Translations under genes and position numbers: made by a program
Shown: one piece after another, positions 17,847 to 28,508 of the stretch
Layout of the letters: each line of letters begins with the position of its first letter
Numbering within the stretch: position 1 is the first letter of the stretch
Notes under the pieces: generated by a model
Told to the model about the DNA's origin: nothing
Databases searched by the model: none
The model's input: the letters and a program-made list of their open reading frames with translations, nothing else
NCBI GenBank assembly: GCA_019358985.1
Contig: JAHHIJ010000005.1
Coordinates: 62,001-126,000, forward strand
Direction: 5' to 3'
Source: Tolypothrix brevis GSE-NOS-MK-07-07A
GTDB taxonomy: Bacteria > Cyanobacteriota > Cyanobacteriia > Cyanobacteriales > Nostocaceae
Length of the DNA stretch: 64,000 nucleotides

Positions 17847-20800
17847 TTAAGGAACAATGAGGTTTGCATTTGGTACTTGGGGTCTAGCTCCCATATCTGC
17901 TAAGACGTTAACAGTTATTTGCTTGGCACGAGTATCTTCCCGATATGGGCTGACACCGTCACTGTCTAGCCCCCACGCCCACTGAATAGTGCCGGAAGCG
18001 AAGACTTTCGCCCCACTACTGGCAGTGTAGCGGGCTGAGTGGGATTTGGTAAAATCCTGGTTGGCAGGGAGGCTTCGTTCGTTTAACGGTTCGTCGAAGG
18101 TTGGCAATAAGCTAGAGGGCACGACTGTTGACTGGGACAAGATGACCAGACCAGGAGGAGTAGACCCATTATTAACGATAAAATCCCATTCATAGCCCAC
18201 TAACAAATTCAGCTGATCACCATTCTGTAGTCCTGTATTTGCATAGTAAGGATCACTGGTGTTGGTGACAACGAAATTAAAACCGCCGTAGAGATCCAGG
18301 TCACTACCGTACATAATTCCTAACAAGGCGTTTTCCGGTCGCTGGTTCTGGACGCTGCGGAATTTATTGGTGGCTGCTGATGGTCCCTGCTGCTGGGCGA
18401 CTGAATCCAATGCCCAATCTTGTTTGTAGCACGCCATCACTCGGTTGGGATTCACTTGTCCAGCTGCGGGAGTGGAACTTTCAAACCTCACTCGCCAATA
18501 GGCAGTATTCGCAGAGAAAAATCCTAAATTAACTTTGGCACTGCGGGCTGCCTCGACATTATCGCGGATCTCTTTAGACCAGTATTCATCGTGACCCACA
18601 GACAGGAATACTTTGTGATTGAGCAATTTTTGTCCGTTGGTGTGAACCTGCATACTGTCAGTGTAGGTAACATTGTAAGATTGAGATTCCAACCAGCGGA
18701 GCATATTGTATTCCCATCGCAGGGGTGAGTCGCTCTCCGTGCTCTCAGAATAGGTTGCCTGGGAGAAAGGTCGGTCGTAGGAAACCTTCAAAGCCCGCAC
18801 ACCACTAACGCTGTTAAAGTTGTACAAGCTGTAATCCCCCATCGTGCTGTAGGCGAGGACAGTAGAAACACTGCTCTGAAACAGAATATCAGCAGTGCTA
18901 CTATCATCGCGGACAACAAACCACACGTGCGCTATTTTGCTACTTGCCTGGTCGGTCAACTTGGCGACATAAATACCGCTAGTCCAGTTACTGCCTATCT
19001 GGAGTACGTAGGAAGTTGTCCAGTTACACTCGATCAGGTAGGTGGGACTGGTGGGCGTGCTACAGGCAGCTTGGGTCGTGCCATTGAGGGGACCACTGCT
19101 TGCCATCAGTCTGCCGCCGGTGCCACCGTAGTAGCCCAAGCGGTATACGTCGATGGTATACTGTCCGGGTTGTCCGAGAGAAACCTTAATGTCCAGCGAT
19201 CCCCCTTTATTGACACTGGTTGCCGAGGCATAGGCGGCGATCTCGTTAATACCCCGGTTGTCAAGCTTCCAGTTAGTCGTGCCGGGATTTAGATTTTCCA
19301 AATAGATGGGATTAGGGTTCGCCGGAGTTGCTGAAGCTGAGAACGTAATACTGCCGATGCCTGCTGCCGTCGCGGTTACTACCACCCCTCCAGGTGCGCT
19401 AGGAACCGCTCCCAATGTCAAAGTCGTACTTGCTTGACCGCTACCATCAGTTACTACACTGACGGGCGAGACTGACCCCCCGCCATTGGTAACGGCAAAG
19501 TTCACCGTGATCCCTGACTGAGGATTGTTTTGAGCGTTTACGACTCGCACGACCAGGGGGCTGGGCAGAGTCGCCCCCGTCGCGCCAATCTGATTGTCTC
19601 CACTGACTTTAACCAGGGTACTGCCGACGACAAAGGCAATGTCGCGAAAATAGTTACTATTCTGGTAAGAACTGGCGGGGAAATTATTCGGACTTACATT
19701 GTACACCCCATTATTACCGTCTGCCACTGAGCTAAGATCCCCATTGACTATGGAGCTAGCTAGTTGACCATAAGTTGCGACATAATAGGCGTTTGCGTTC
19801 ACAGAGACCACATAGGTCGTATTGGCTAGAATGTTAAGTGGTGTGATGAGAGCCTGCTGCTGCCAACCAGAAGCAGTCTCGTTAGAAAAAGCGACGCTTG
19901 CCAAGAGTGTTCCCGTTGCCGTCCAGATTTTGCCAGTATGAGTTCCTGTCTCGCTAGCGGCTTTGTAGTAACGAATCGTGTTAATCTGTCCCCCTTTAGC
20001 GCTGCGAAATTTCATGCCTAATTCGTAGGGAACGTTATCGGTGAAATTGGGAATGCTTGGGACTTGAGTTGTCAAAACTGTTTGTGTGTTTACTGATGGA
20101 TTGGCAGTGGCAGAGAAGGTAACGCTACCTACTCCGGTTGCCGTGGCACTTACAGTATTGCTTACAGGACTCGTCGCCCCAGGACTAGCTCCCAGCGTTA
20201 AGGTAGTACTAGCTTGACCGCTAGCATTAGTTACTGCACTAGCTGGCGAGACTGACCCCCCGCCACTGGTAACGGCAAAGTTCACCGTGATCCCTGACTG
20301 GGGACTGCCAGCACTGTTTTTGACCTGAACAACCAAGGGGTTGGGTAAGACAGCTGCCAGTGCACCTGTCTGATTGTCGCCGCTAATCTTGGTAATCGTC
20401 GGTAGGGCAACAGCCACGAAGTTGATGTCACGAAAATAGTTACTGTTGCGGTAGGAATTGGTTGGGAAGGCTCCCGATGTTCCATTAAACACCCCATTAT
20501 TCCCGTCTGCCACCGAACTAAGCTCGCCATTAACTATGGGGCTAGCTAGCGTATCATAAGTAGCGACATAATAGGCATTTACGTTGACGGAGACCACATA
20601 GGTCGTGTTAGCTTGAATACTAATTGGCGTGGTGAGAGCCTGATTTTGCCAGCCAGAAGCCGTCTCGTTAGTAAAAATGACGCTAGTCAGGAGAGTTCCC
20701 GTTGACGTCCAGATTCTGCCAGTATGAGTTCCTGTTTCGCTAGAGGCTTTGTAGTAGCGAATGGCGGTAATCTGTCCCCCTGTAGCGCTGCGGAATTTCA

Positions 20801-20873
20801 TGCCTAATTCGTAGGGAACACTATCAGTGGTATTTGGAATGCTTGGGACTTGATTGGTAAAAAGGAGAGTCAT
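17847..20873 (-). CDS. DUF4082/Ig-like repeat protein with DMF-large-subunit-like domain
   Basis: A 1008-residue protein with an internal duplication. Order: DUF4082-like module (about 5-155; ELGMKFRSATGGQITAIRYY), an Ig-like invasin-type module (about 160-260; ITVNFAVTSGGGSVSPASAV), a second DUF4082-like module (about 265-415), a second Ig-like module (about 420-515), then a C-terminal domain of about 490 residues. That domain (YTIDVYRLGYYGGTGGRLM, KVFLSVGHDEYWSKEIRDN) resembles the large subunit of N,N-dimethylformamidase. Module copies are spaced exactly 780 bases apart. No clear signal peptide is visible at the start (MTLLFTNQVPSIPN). Base composition looks more GC-rich than its neighbours. 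Substrate unknown. Confidence 0.7.
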   Translation of the reverse strand: MTLLFTNQVPSIPNTTDSVPYELGMKFRSATGGQITAIRYYKASSETGTHTGRIWTSTGTLLTSVIFTNETASGWQNQALTTPISIQANTTYVVSVNVNAYYVATYDTLASPIVNGELSSVADGNNGVFNGTSGAFPTNSYRNSNYFRDINFVAVALPTITKISGDNQTGALAAVLPNPLVVQVKNSAGSPQSGITVNFAVTSGGGSVSPASAVTNASGQASTTLTLGASPGATSPVSNTVSATATGVGSVTFSATANPSVNTQTVLTTQVPSIPNFTDNVPYELGMKFRSAKGGQINTIRYYKAASETGTHTGKIWTATGTLLASVAFSNETASGWQQQALITPLNILANTTYVVSVNANAYYVATYGQLASSIVNGDLSSVADGNNGVYNVSPNNFPASSYQNSNYFRDIAFVVGSTLVKVSGDNQIGATGATLPSPLVVRVVNAQNNPQSGITVNFAVTNGGGSVSPVSVVTDGSGQASTTLTLGAVPSAPGGVVVTATAAGIGSITFSASATPANPNPIYLENLNPGTTNWKLDNRGINEIAAYASATSVNKGGSLDIKVSLGQPGQYTIDVYRLGYYGGTGGRLMASSGPLNGTTQAACSTPTSPTYLIECNWTTSYVLQIGSNWTSGIYVAKLTDQASSKIAHVWFVVRDDSSTADILFQSSVSTVLAYSTMGDYSLYNFNSVSGVRALKVSYDRPFSQATYSESTESDSPLRWEYNMLRWLESQSYNVTYTDSMQVHTNGQKLLNHKVFLSVGHDEYWSKEIRDNVEAARSAKVNLGFFSANTAYWRVRFESSTPAAGQVNPNRVMACYKQDWALDSVAQQQGPSAATNKFRSVQNQRPENALLGIMYGSDLDLYGGFNFVVTNTSDPYYANTGLQNGDQLNLLVGYEWDFIVNNGSTPPGLVILSQSTVVPSSLLPTFDEPLNERSLPANQDFTKSHSARYTASSGAKVFASGTIQWAWGLDSDGVSPYREDTRAKQITVNVLADMGARPQVPNANLIVP

Positions 20874-21004
20874 AGCTTTTTCCTATGTTTCATGTAAGTA
20901 AGTAGTAAGACAAATTAATTACACAAATTTCGACCTCTGTGAGGGTTGACAGCCTTGCTAGATAGACTTAAACGGGAAAAGTCAGATTATAAAAAGTAAC
21001 TTCT

Positions 21005-22207
21005 CTAAGCCTGACAAGCCATTTTCAAAACTTTCACCACATAATCCTGTTCCTGTTGAGTCATGTGATGAAACAGGGGTAGCAAGATACTACCATCTTG
21101 TGCTTGCTCACTTTCAGAAAGGCGATCGCACTTTCTTGCTTCACATTCACAAGCTTTTGGCTTAACTCCACATGACCAAGGTTCACTTTGATAAGCACTT
21201 TCACGGTGAGCGCACATAATCCCGCGTCGCGTGGCAATGCCAGCATCTAGCATTCGCTGCATTACTTGTACTTGGTCGTATTTCTCTGTTAGCCGTACAC
21301 AAAAACTCTGCCAGTTACTCCTTGTCCAATTTGGCTGAGTCGGTAACTTTAATCCCGGCACATCTGCTAGCTTTTCATGATATTGCTGTGCCAAATAACG
21401 CCGCCGTTCCACAATTTCTGGAAGACGTTTGATTTGTTCTCGCCCGACTGCTGCTTGAATATCAGTCATGCGGTAGTTGTAACCCAGCATGGGGTATGAA
21501 TCAAATATTACCTGTTTTGCACCGTGACGTACAGTATCGGGGACGCTCATTCCATGTTGTCGCCAGAGGCGAAACTGCTTGTCCCATTCGGGATTATTTG
21601 TGGTGAGCATCCCACCGTCACCAGTGGTGATTACTTTACGGGGGTGAAAAGAAAAGCAGGCGATATCCCCATGCGGCTTGCCAATTTTCTCCCAGTTTCC
21701 ATCCCAGAGAATTTCACTACCGATCGCACAAGCTGCATCTTCAATTACTGGTAAATTGTAACGATGGGCAATTTCTAAAATGGCTTTGAGGTTGCAAGGC
21801 ATCCCCATCTGGTGGACTACTAAAATGGCACGAGTGTGATCGCTAATCACATCCTCAATTAACATCGGGTTGATGTTGTATGTCTGTGGTTCAATATCCA
21901 CAAACACAGGTGTTGCCCCACAGTAGCGGATGCTATTAGCGGTAGCAATGTAAGAGTGGCTAACGGTAATTACCTCATCCCCAGGTTGCACACCTACAGC
22001 TAACAGCGCAAGATGCAATGCTGTGGTGCAATTGGAAACAGCGCAAGCAGACTTTGCTCCTACGTAAGCTGCAAACTCTTGCTCAAAGGCGGCGACTTCT
22101 GGACCTTGTGTTACCCAGCCTGACATAATCGCACGTCTGGCGGCTTCAGCTTCGGGTTCACCCATCCAGGGTTTAGCGATGGGGATATACTGCATTTTCT
22201 CAGACAT
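21005..22207 (-). CDS. DegT/DnrJ/EryC1-family sugar aminotransferase
   Basis: A 400-residue PLP enzyme. The N-terminal half has YIPIAKPWMGEPEAEAARRA and [20 protein letters not shown]; the PLP-binding Lys is in CFSFHPRKVITTGDGG near residue 191. VIEDAACAIGSE is the acidic motif that contacts the pyridine ring. It converts a keto-sugar nucleotide to an amino sugar (3- or 4-position). Near the C terminus is a cysteine-bearing insertion (SCGVKPKACECEARKCD). It overlaps the epimerase gene by 8 bases, so the pair is coupled. Confidence 0.88.
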   Translation of the reverse strand: MSEKMQYIPIAKPWMGEPEAEAARRAIMSGWVTQGPEVAAFEQEFAAYVGAKSACAVSNCTTALHLALLAVGVQPGDEVITVSHSYIATANSIRYCGATPVFVDIEPQTYNINPMLIEDVISDHTRAILVVHQMGMPCNLKAILEIAHRYNLPVIEDAACAIGSEILWDGNWEKIGKPHGDIACFSFHPRKVITTGDGGMLTTNNPEWDKQFRLWRQHGMSVPDTVRHGAKQVIFDSYPMLGYNYRMTDIQAAVGREQIKRLPEIVERRRYLAQQYHEKLADVPGLKLPTQPNWTRSNWQSFCVRLTEKYDQVQVMQRMLDAGIATRRGIMCAHRESAYQSEPWSCGVKPKACECEARKCDRLSESEQAQDGSILLPLFHHMTQQEQDYVVKVLKMACQA

Positions 22208-23174
22208 TGCTTGCTTCCTTTGCCAATTTCTGTTCGCGCCACCAACTCACCAACCGACGCAATCCTTCTTCTAGAGATACCTGCGCTTCAAAACCCAGCA
22301 ATTGCTTGGCTTTACTCACATCTGCCAGTCGGCGTGCCACGGGGTTAACTTTGCGTTCTGGTCCATATTCTGGCTGTAAATCTGACCCCATCACTTTAGC
22401 CAAACTATAGGCTAGGTCGTTCAGGCTACTTTCTACATTACTGGCAATATTAAACACGTCATCAGTGACATCTGCCTTGGCTGCCAAGATATTGGCTCTG
22501 GCTATGTCTTCGATATACACAAAGTCCATTGTCTGTTTGCCATCACCGAAAATCAATGGTGACTGACCTGTAGCAATCCGCTCCATCCAGCGAATCAATA
22601 CTTCCGTGTATACCCCGTAGATATCCATACGCGGTCCGTAGACGTTAAAATACCGTAATGCTACATAATCCAGCCCATACATATCATAAAAGCTGCGTAA
22701 TAAGCCTTCATTAAATACCTTGGCTGCACCGTAGATGGTGCGGTTATTGTAAGGGTGATGAGATTCAGTTGTTGGGAACTCCTCCGCCATGCCGTAAATG
22801 GAAGCAGAGGAAGCAGCCACTACCTTTTTTACCCCAGCTTTTACTGCTGCTTCCAACACATTGAAAGTACCATCTGCCAGCACTTCCAAAGCTAGACGTG
22901 GTTCTTCGGCACATTGGGTAATGCGGATTGCTGCTTGATGAAAGACTATATCTACATCTTGCATGACTTCACCCAGAAGTTTTTGATCCCGGATGTCGCC
23001 TTCTATAATTACCAAAGGGCTATGTTCTTTTGCCCAAGCAAGGTTTTTTAATTGTCCACGAGTGAAGTTATCTAGGACAATAATTTCAGAGACTCCTTCG
23101 TTTACCAGTAAATCGGCAATATGAGAGCCAACTAAACCTGCACCACCTGTAATTAATACTCGACTATTTTGCAT
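22200..23174 (-). CDS. NAD-dependent sugar-nucleotide epimerase/dehydratase
   Basis: A 324-residue SDR-type enzyme from [20 protein letters not shown], with the GxxGxxG NAD loop at residues 9-15. [12 protein letters not shown] near residue 147 supplies the catalytic YxxxK, and ASSASIYG precedes it. The frame is open further upstream to 23306, but that extension would run inside the acyltransferase gene and lacks the family start, so the ATG at 23172-23174 is chosen. It overlaps the acyltransferase stop by 11 bases. It supplies the keto or epimerised sugar for the downstream aminotransferase, acting on UDP- or dTDP-sugar. Confidence 0.85.
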   Translation of the reverse strand: MQNSRVLITGGAGLVGSHIADLLVNEGVSEIIVLDNFTRGQLKNLAWAKEHSPLVIIEGDIRDQKLLGEVMQDVDIVFHQAAIRITQCAEEPRLALEVLADGTFNVLEAAVKAGVKKVVAASSASIYGMAEEFPTTESHHPYNNRTIYGAAKVFNEGLLRSFYDMYGLDYVALRYFNVYGPRMDIYGVYTEVLIRWMERIATGQSPLIFGDGKQTMDFVYIEDIARANILAAKADVTDDVFNIASNVESSLNDLAYSLAKVMGSDLQPEYGPERKVNPVARRLADVSKAKQLLGFEAQVSLEEGLRRLVSWWREQKLAKEASNV

Positions 23175-23877
23175 ATTCTGTACTCTCCAATGGTTCGTAT
23201 CCTTCTCGCCAGCGTAAAAACTTAGCAGGAACACCAGCGACGATCGCATACGGTGGTACATCTTTGGTGACAACTGCGCCAGCACCCACAATGCTGCCTC
23301 TGCCAACTGTGACTCCAGGCAGGATGACTGCGTTCACGCCAATGTCAGATCCTGATTCAATTTTTACGGATTTGACCTCAAAATCTGTTTGGATGATCTC
23401 AGCCTCTATCGGTAATCCAGTGTGGGATGAACATAAAACTTTTGCTCCTGGCCCCCACCCGACAAAATCTTCGATAATCAAGTCTCGAGCATCAAAGTAG
23501 CTCTGCTGCCCAATCCAAACATTGTTACCAATAACACATTTACCTTTAAACCATCCCTGGATAGATGTTTGTCCACCGATAAACACTCCGTTGCCAATCT
23601 CAAAGGTTTCTAAGTGTTTAAAATTAACGCCAGTACCAATTTGTACGCCGTGTCCAAACTGGCGAGCCATTGCACGCCAGATGACTCGCCGCATCAATAT
23701 GTCATAATCACCATCACCCACTGCAAAGCGTCCGTACAAATTAAGTAACGCACTGCGATCGTACTCAGTACGTAAGTGTTCTGCTAATCCGATTTCAAAG
23801 TCAGGATCTTGTTTTAGTTGTTTTGAACCGTGGACAGCCTTAACCATCTGTGTTTTCATATTAAGCACATTAGACAT
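23164..23877 (-). CDS. Left-handed beta-helix acyltransferase
   Basis: A 237-residue hexapeptide-repeat enzyme (WbbJ/maltose-O-acetyltransferase type). Imperfect LxxG/IxxG hexads ([56 protein letters not shown]) form the beta-helix, and GVPAKFLRW is the conserved end. The start is set by GGAGGTCATCA just before the ATG at 23875-23877; the longer frame from 23901 is not needed. It probably acetylates an amino sugar or hydroxyl in the glycan. It overlaps the epimerase gene. Confidence 0.82.
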   Translation of the reverse strand: MSNVLNMKTQMVKAVHGSKQLKQDPDFEIGLAEHLRTEYDRSALLNLYGRFAVGDGDYDILMRRVIWRAMARQFGHGVQIGTGVNFKHLETFEIGNGVFIGGQTSIQGWFKGKCVIGNNVWIGQQSYFDARDLIIEDFVGWGPGAKVLCSSHTGLPIEAEIIQTDFEVKSVKIESGSDIGVNAVILPGVTVGRGSIVGAGAVVTKDVPPYAIVAGVPAKFLRWREGYEPLESTEYAK

Positions 23878-24059
23878 TGATGACCTCCAGTACCGCAACA
23901 CTTCTAGCGCCCATATCCATGCCTGAAAGGTTTCTTCACTATTTGCAGTAATAGTTACATATTTATGTATGCAAATTTAAGCACTTACCACAGCCAATCT
24001 GTCTTTAATTTGCTTAATTTCGGAATGGACTAAATCATGTCACGTAGTTATAATCAGGC

Positions 24060-25460
24060 TTAGCCGTTTAATCGTACTATATTCGCCCAAGGAAGCCATT
24101 CTATGGGATTTTCTGGTGTTACATCTGCGCGAACTCGAATCTGGCGGACTTCTCCCAGGAACATAATATGTGTTCCTAGAGTTACTTCACCTATGACTTG
24201 ACAATCAAAGTGTATAGGCAAAGCTGGTAAAACAGGTGCCCAGTCATTTGGCTCTACTTGCAATCCTGCCCTGACTATCTTTTGCGGGTCTTTGGCAAGA
24301 GAAGTGTTACCTGCATATTTGATCGCATCAATCACAACATCATTAATAAACGGCACACCGCAGCCGAATTTGCCAGTTTTGCGGATAATATCTAAACTCA
24401 CACGCGGAGCATAACGTTCATTAATCTTGGCGTAGGAAATGCAAGGTGTGATTACCAAGGGGTGCCGACTGACAATTGTTGTTGAGCCACAAGGCATGAG
24501 GTTGGGAGTTCCATCTTCAGCCCAGGAAGTAATCATGCCAGCTGAAGAGGGGAAGAAACAAGGCCAGCGCGCTCTGTCATTATCTACTTCTACTTGATCT
24601 TCTGGTAAAGGAGGAAGATATTTAACTGCCATGCCATTTTCTACACTATCAGCTTCAAAGGCAATTGTACCTGCTGATGGAAAAACATAGTGTGGTGTAT
24701 ACCCTTTTTTATAACTGCTATCTTCCACTGAATCTCCAAGGACGGACAGAGGCTTTTGCAGTTCGTACTGTGGCTGCCAACCTGGTAGACTCCGCCAGAG
24801 GATTTGACTACGCCCTTCGGCTATGTCTTGTCGCAGTTGAATGGCATTGATTTCCAGAAAATAAACTCTGTGGCTACCAACGTCAACCCAAGGTTGAGAA
24901 TAAATCGGTTGACCTGCAAAATCTTTACCAGGCTTAACCAGTTTTGCCTCATAAACCATGTATGCCGAGTCGAACACAGGTGCGTCATTTGTCAACGCCT
25001 TATGTGCTGTTAATCCCGTATCAGCAATGCGTGAGTGAGTTTTTTCTTCGGGTACGGTAGCGATCGCCTTCATGGCTTGATCTAGCTCCTCACCCGGAGG
25101 AAGAAACTGCACAGCAACGCTACCACTGCTTTCTAACATATCAGTAAAGGCGCTGCGGACATGATGCCGTTGTGATAACTCTTGGGTACAAAAGCTCAGG
25201 GCTAAAACGTAGGGAAATCTGTTGACAATTGATGCTCCGACAACTTTTTCCAGGGCGATTTGGGAACCATTAGTAGTGGTGACTAAACAAATTGGGGAAG
25301 GAAAAAATCCCGGCCATCGACTATCATTTGATAGTTCTTCGAGACTTTCTGGTAAATCACGGAGATAAACCTGCTTGTCTTCTGTGGTTCGCCAATTAGT
25401 AGCAGTCTGCAAGTTTGTCTGTGGCCAGAGATAGCGATACTGTTCTAAAAAATTAGGCAT
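24060..25460 (-). CDS. Twin-domain flavin-reductase-like protein
   Basis: A 466-residue protein with two related halves. The first contains [20 protein letters not shown] and the second [20 protein letters not shown]; both are followed by a FMN-binding flavin-reductase-like pattern ([20 protein letters not shown] and [20 protein letters not shown]). The mature family usually has about 160-200 residues per unit, so this is a fusion or internal duplication. It overlaps the aminotransferase gene by 8 bases, in the second sugar cassette. It could use reduced flavin for a sugar or lipid oxidation; that is inference. Confidence 0.7.
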   Translation of the reverse strand: MPNFLEQYRYLWPQTNLQTATNWRTTEDKQVYLRDLPESLEELSNDSRWPGFFPSPICLVTTTNGSQIALEKVVGASIVNRFPYVLALSFCTQELSQRHHVRSAFTDMLESSGSVAVQFLPPGEELDQAMKAIATVPEEKTHSRIADTGLTAHKALTNDAPVFDSAYMVYEAKLVKPGKDFAGQPIYSQPWVDVGSHRVYFLEINAIQLRQDIAEGRSQILWRSLPGWQPQYELQKPLSVLGDSVEDSSYKKGYTPHYVFPSAGTIAFEADSVENGMAVKYLPPLPEDQVEVDNDRARWPCFFPSSAGMITSWAEDGTPNLMPCGSTTIVSRHPLVITPCISYAKINERYAPRVSLDIIRKTGKFGCGVPFINDVVIDAIKYAGNTSLAKDPQKIVRAGLQVEPNDWAPVLPALPIHFDCQVIGEVTLGTHIMFLGEVRQIRVRADVTPENPIEWLPWANIVRLNG

Positions 25461-26589
25461 CTGTCGTCTCTAAGAGGGTGTTTATAAAATAAATATTAAG
25501 CACTTGAACAACGATATTACTCACAGTTGTGATCTGTGCTGTTGACAATTCTGCATACATCGGCAGTGATAACTCTTCTCTGGCAGCTGATTCTGAGTGG
25601 GGAAAATCACCATATTGATACCCTAAGTCAGAGTAAGCTGCTTGGAGGTGGACTGGGATGGGGTAGTGAATGCCTGTTTGAATGCCCTGCTCGTTAAGCT
25701 TTTGCTGTAGACATTCCCGTTGGCTGGTACGCACAGCGTAGACATGGTAAACGTGACGGCTGTAAGGCATTACAGCAGGTATACTGACATCAGAGTTTGC
25801 CAAGAGTTGGTCGTACTGTGCGGCGTGTGTTCTTCTGGCTTCTGTCCACCCTTCGATGTAGCGTAACTTCACCCGTAAAATTGCTCCCTGTATCCCATCC
25901 ATGCGATAATTGTAACCTTTGAGGACGTGGTGATACCTACGTTCTTGACCCCAGTCGCGCAGCATCCGCATAGTATGGGCATATTCGGGATTATTTGTGA
26001 CTGCCATACCGCCCTCACCGTAAGCGCCTAAATTCTTACCTGGGTAAAAGCTAAAACAACCAATGTCACCAATACTACCTACTCGCTGTCCCTTATACTC
26101 AGCCCCGTGAGCTTGTGCGGCATCTTCTATTACAGTCAAACCATGACGACGAGCAATCTCCATAATTGGCTCCATATCCGCTGGTTGACCGTACAAATGC
26201 ACGGGTAAAATAGCTTTAGTGCGTTCAGTTATCGCTTTTTCAATTTGGGTGACATCAATGGTGTAGGAAACAGGGTTAATATCTACGAAAACAGGGGTGG
26301 CTCCGGTGTAACAAATCGCTGCTGTGGTCGCAACGAAGGTGAAAGGTACGGTAATCACTTCGTCACCAGCACCAATGCCAGCTGCTAGTAATGCCAGGTG
26401 GAGGGCGCTAGTACCTGTATTGACAGCAATGCCAATATCTGCATTGCAGTAATGTGCAAACTCCTCTTCTAAAGCTTTTACTTCATTCCCCAAGACGAAT
26501 TGCGTACTTTCAAGTACTTTCATTACAGCTGTATCAATTTCGTCCTTAATGCTCAGGTATTGAGTTTTTAGGTCTACAAATGGAATCAC
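25453..26589 (-). CDS. DegT-family sugar aminotransferase
   Basis: A 378-residue PLP enzyme. [20 protein letters not shown] is the usual opening of the WlbC/FdtB-type group, [19 protein letters not shown] the acidic segment, and [17 protein letters not shown] near residue 180 carries the PLP Lys. Substrate is a 3-keto or 4-keto UDP/dTDP sugar. Its start overlaps the stop of the dehydrogenase gene by 4 bases (26586-26589), and its stop overlaps the flavin-reductase gene by 8. The dehydrogenase partner suggests a UDP-GlcNAc3NAc(A)-type pathway. Confidence 0.88.
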   Translation of the reverse strand: MIPFVDLKTQYLSIKDEIDTAVMKVLESTQFVLGNEVKALEEEFAHYCNADIGIAVNTGTSALHLALLAAGIGAGDEVITVPFTFVATTAAICYTGATPVFVDINPVSYTIDVTQIEKAITERTKAILPVHLYGQPADMEPIMEIARRHGLTVIEDAAQAHGAEYKGQRVGSIGDIGCFSFYPGKNLGAYGEGGMAVTNNPEYAHTMRMLRDWGQERRYHHVLKGYNYRMDGIQGAILRVKLRYIEGWTEARRTHAAQYDQLLANSDVSIPAVMPYSRHVYHVYAVRTSQRECLQQKLNEQGIQTGIHYPIPVHLQAAYSDLGYQYGDFPHSESAAREELSLPMYAELSTAQITTVSNIVVQVLNIYFINTLLETTDA

Positions 26590-27623
26590 GCTGCCACCTC
26601 TGCTAAATTAAGTTCAATTAATTGTCCCTGCTTCTTCAAAGACTGGGTTGCAGCTTCCAGAATTCTCACTACCCGCAGTCCCGCTTCCCCATCAGTAATG
26701 GGGCGATCGCCTGCTTTAATGCAATCAATGAAGTGTAATCCTTCTGTCCGCAGTGCTTCTGTCATATCTAAATTGGGTGACCACATATCCCCTGTACGGT
26801 AACCAATCATCATCTGGTAGACGCTTTCAGCATTGCCGTTGAGGGTAATTCCTTTGTCGTATATCTTCAGCTTTTCGCTAGGCTCCAAATCATCGAAGAC
26901 GATCATCTTTTGCGAACCACCAATTAGAGTCCGCCGCACTTTTACTGGTGCTAACCAGTTAACATGGATATGCGCCATCAAGTTGCCTTCAAAAAATAAG
27001 GTCAAGTAGGCAATATTTTCCGGCTCTCCAGGAACGTGGCTCATCCCTGTTGCCGAAACCCCATATGGTTGGGTTCCTAAGACATAGTTCATAATTGACA
27101 GATCATGTACTGCCAAATCCCAAATCACGTTGACATCGTGCTGGAATAGTCCCAGGTTAACACGCACGGAATCGTAGTAATAAATATCGCCGATTGCTTT
27201 CGTCGCAACCAACTCTCGCATCTTCCGTACTGCACCGGTGTAAACAAAGGTGTGATCCACCATCAAAACTAGATTGCGTTTTTCTGCCTCCTCTATTAAA
27301 CGTATTGCTTGCTCGGAAGTAACAGTCATGGGTTTTTCTACCAGTACGTGCTTCCCAGCCTGCAATGCAGCCAAAGCCAAGTGAAAGTGGGTAGAAACTG
27401 GGGTGGCGATCGCCACAGCGTCAATATTGGGGTCTGTAAAAATGTGACGACAATCTGTCGTCACATTAATTTTAGGATATCTTGCCTGCACCTTTGCCAG
27501 CAGATCTGGTTTAAAATCGCTGACTGTTTTGACCTGCGCTCCTGGGATTTCCGAGAAATTTCTGACTAGATTCGGACCCCAGTAACCGTAGCCAATTATA
27601 CCGATGTTAATCATATTTACCAC
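26586..27623 (-). CDS. Gfo/Idh/MocA-type sugar-nucleotide dehydrogenase
   Basis: A 345-residue oxidoreductase. [19 protein letters not shown] near residues 5-23 is the NAD(P)-binding loop, and [20 protein letters not shown] carries the EKP motif that contacts the nicotinamide and substrate. The C-terminal catalytic domain has [20 protein letters not shown], with the D-x3-H pair. The opening [12 protein letters not shown] is typical of WlbA-like 3-dehydrogenases that feed a DegT aminotransferase. It is coupled to the aminotransferase at 25453 and probably initiated at the fourth codon (MINIGII). Substrate inferred. Confidence 0.86.
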   Translation of the reverse strand: MVNMINIGIIGYGYWGPNLVRNFSEIPGAQVKTVSDFKPDLLAKVQARYPKINVTTDCRHIFTDPNIDAVAIATPVSTHFHLALAALQAGKHVLVEKPMTVTSEQAIRLIEEAEKRNLVLMVDHTFVYTGAVRKMRELVATKAIGDIYYYDSVRVNLGLFQHDVNVIWDLAVHDLSIMNYVLGTQPYGVSATGMSHVPGEPENIAYLTLFFEGNLMAHIHVNWLAPVKVRRTLIGGSQKMIVFDDLEPSEKLKIYDKGITLNGNAESVYQMMIGYRTGDMWSPNLDMTEALRTEGLHFIDCIKAGDRPITDGEAGLRVVRILEAATQSLKKQGQLIELNLAEVAA

Positions 27624-27777
27624 TGTTTTTAAAGTTATGAAAAACGGTTTTTGTGAACTAAATAAATGCTAATATTAAGTCCACCTGGTATTTCATTTTG
27701 CCTGCCGTATAAATCTTTTAACTTTTACTTGTCATGCAAGAAAAGTTTGGATCTAGCCTAATATCTAAAATTTGGTT

Positions 27778-27805
27778 ATGGCGTTTCCTAAGCAGATGAG
27801 GTACA
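27778..27805. repeat. GCGTTTYCTAAGCA repeat, copy 1
   Basis: 28 bases beginning ATGGCGTTTCCTAAGCAGAT that recur, with a few mismatches, at 28509-28536. The two copies flank the acetyltransferase gene in the same orientation. They probably belong to a dispersed intergenic repeat family. Confidence 0.55.
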
Positions 27806-27844
27806 GTTAAGCCCTTTCTTCCAAATAAATCTTTATTTTCTATG

Positions 27845-28366
27845 TCAGTGATTCAAATTGGTAGCTAGTATTTCTTGCTTTGCCGTGCGATCGCGGACAT
27901 CACCGATGATACGAGCAGGCACTCCCACAACCATTGCATAATCCGGGATATCATGAATAACTACTGCTCCAGCCCCAACAATGGCTTTCTCCCCAATGGT
28001 CACTCCTGGCAAGATGGTAGCATTACTACCAATAGAAGCGCAGCGTTTTACTATTGTCTTAACTACATCCCAGTCAGCGTCATTTTTTAAACTACCATCT
28101 TCATTCGTGGCACGGGGATAAAGGTCATTGGTAAACATGACTCCATGACCAATAAACACTTCATCTTCTAAGATCACGCCATCACATAGAAAGCTATGTG
28201 ATGAAATCTTGCATCGACTCCCCACAACAACGTTTTTTTGAATTTCGACAAAGGTACCAATCTTTGTGTCATCTCCAATTGTACAACTGTAGAGATTAAC
28301 CAAATCTGGATGGAAAATCTTGACGTTATTGCCTATTTTGACATCATTATTTACTGGCATAATCAA
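27845..28366 (-). CDS. Hexapeptide-repeat N-acetyltransferase
   Basis: A 173-residue left-handed beta-helix enzyme. The first rung is [20 protein letters not shown], and further rungs are [20 protein letters not shown] and [20 protein letters not shown]; the C-terminal end [20 protein letters not shown] closes the helix. This is the group that N-acetylates 3-amino sugar nucleotides (WlbB/PglD-like). It lies 221 bases upstream of the dehydrogenase gene on the same strand, forming an acetyl-, dehydrogenase-, aminotransferase set. A start at the third codon (MPVNND) is also possible. Confidence 0.83.
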   Translation of the reverse strand: MIMPVNNDVKIGNNVKIFHPDLVNLYSCTIGDDTKIGTFVEIQKNVVVGSRCKISSHSFLCDGVILEDEVFIGHGVMFTNDLYPRATNEDGSLKNDADWDVVKTIVKRCASIGSNATILPGVTIGEKAIVGAGAVVIHDIPDYAMVVGVPARIIGDVRDRTAKQEILATNLNH

Positions 28367-28414
28367 CCAACTTTTCTATAATATTTAATCATCATACTGG
28401 GAAAATTTTTAATT

Positions 28415-28451
28415 GAAGGGTGTGCATTGTGTTGATCATTGCACACCCTTC
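28415..28451 (-). terminator. 12-bp-stem hairpin
   Basis: GAAGGGTGTGCA (28415-28426) and TGCACACCCTTC (28440-28451) form a perfect 12-bp stem. On the minus strand it follows the PEP-CTERM gene and precedes the acetyltransferase gene at 27845, and the stem is followed by an A/T-rich run. It is a plausible terminator separating the two. Confidence 0.55.
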
Positions 28452-28508
28452 AAAGTTGGGGTGATACATACAGGAGTTTGTAAGTAAATGAAGTTATCAA
28501 AGCCTTAC

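Noticed and set aside
22200-23306. Longer epimerase start at 23306
   Set aside because: The extra residues would be coded inside the acyltransferase gene and do not match the family; the ATG at 23172-23174 places the GxxGxxG loop correctly.
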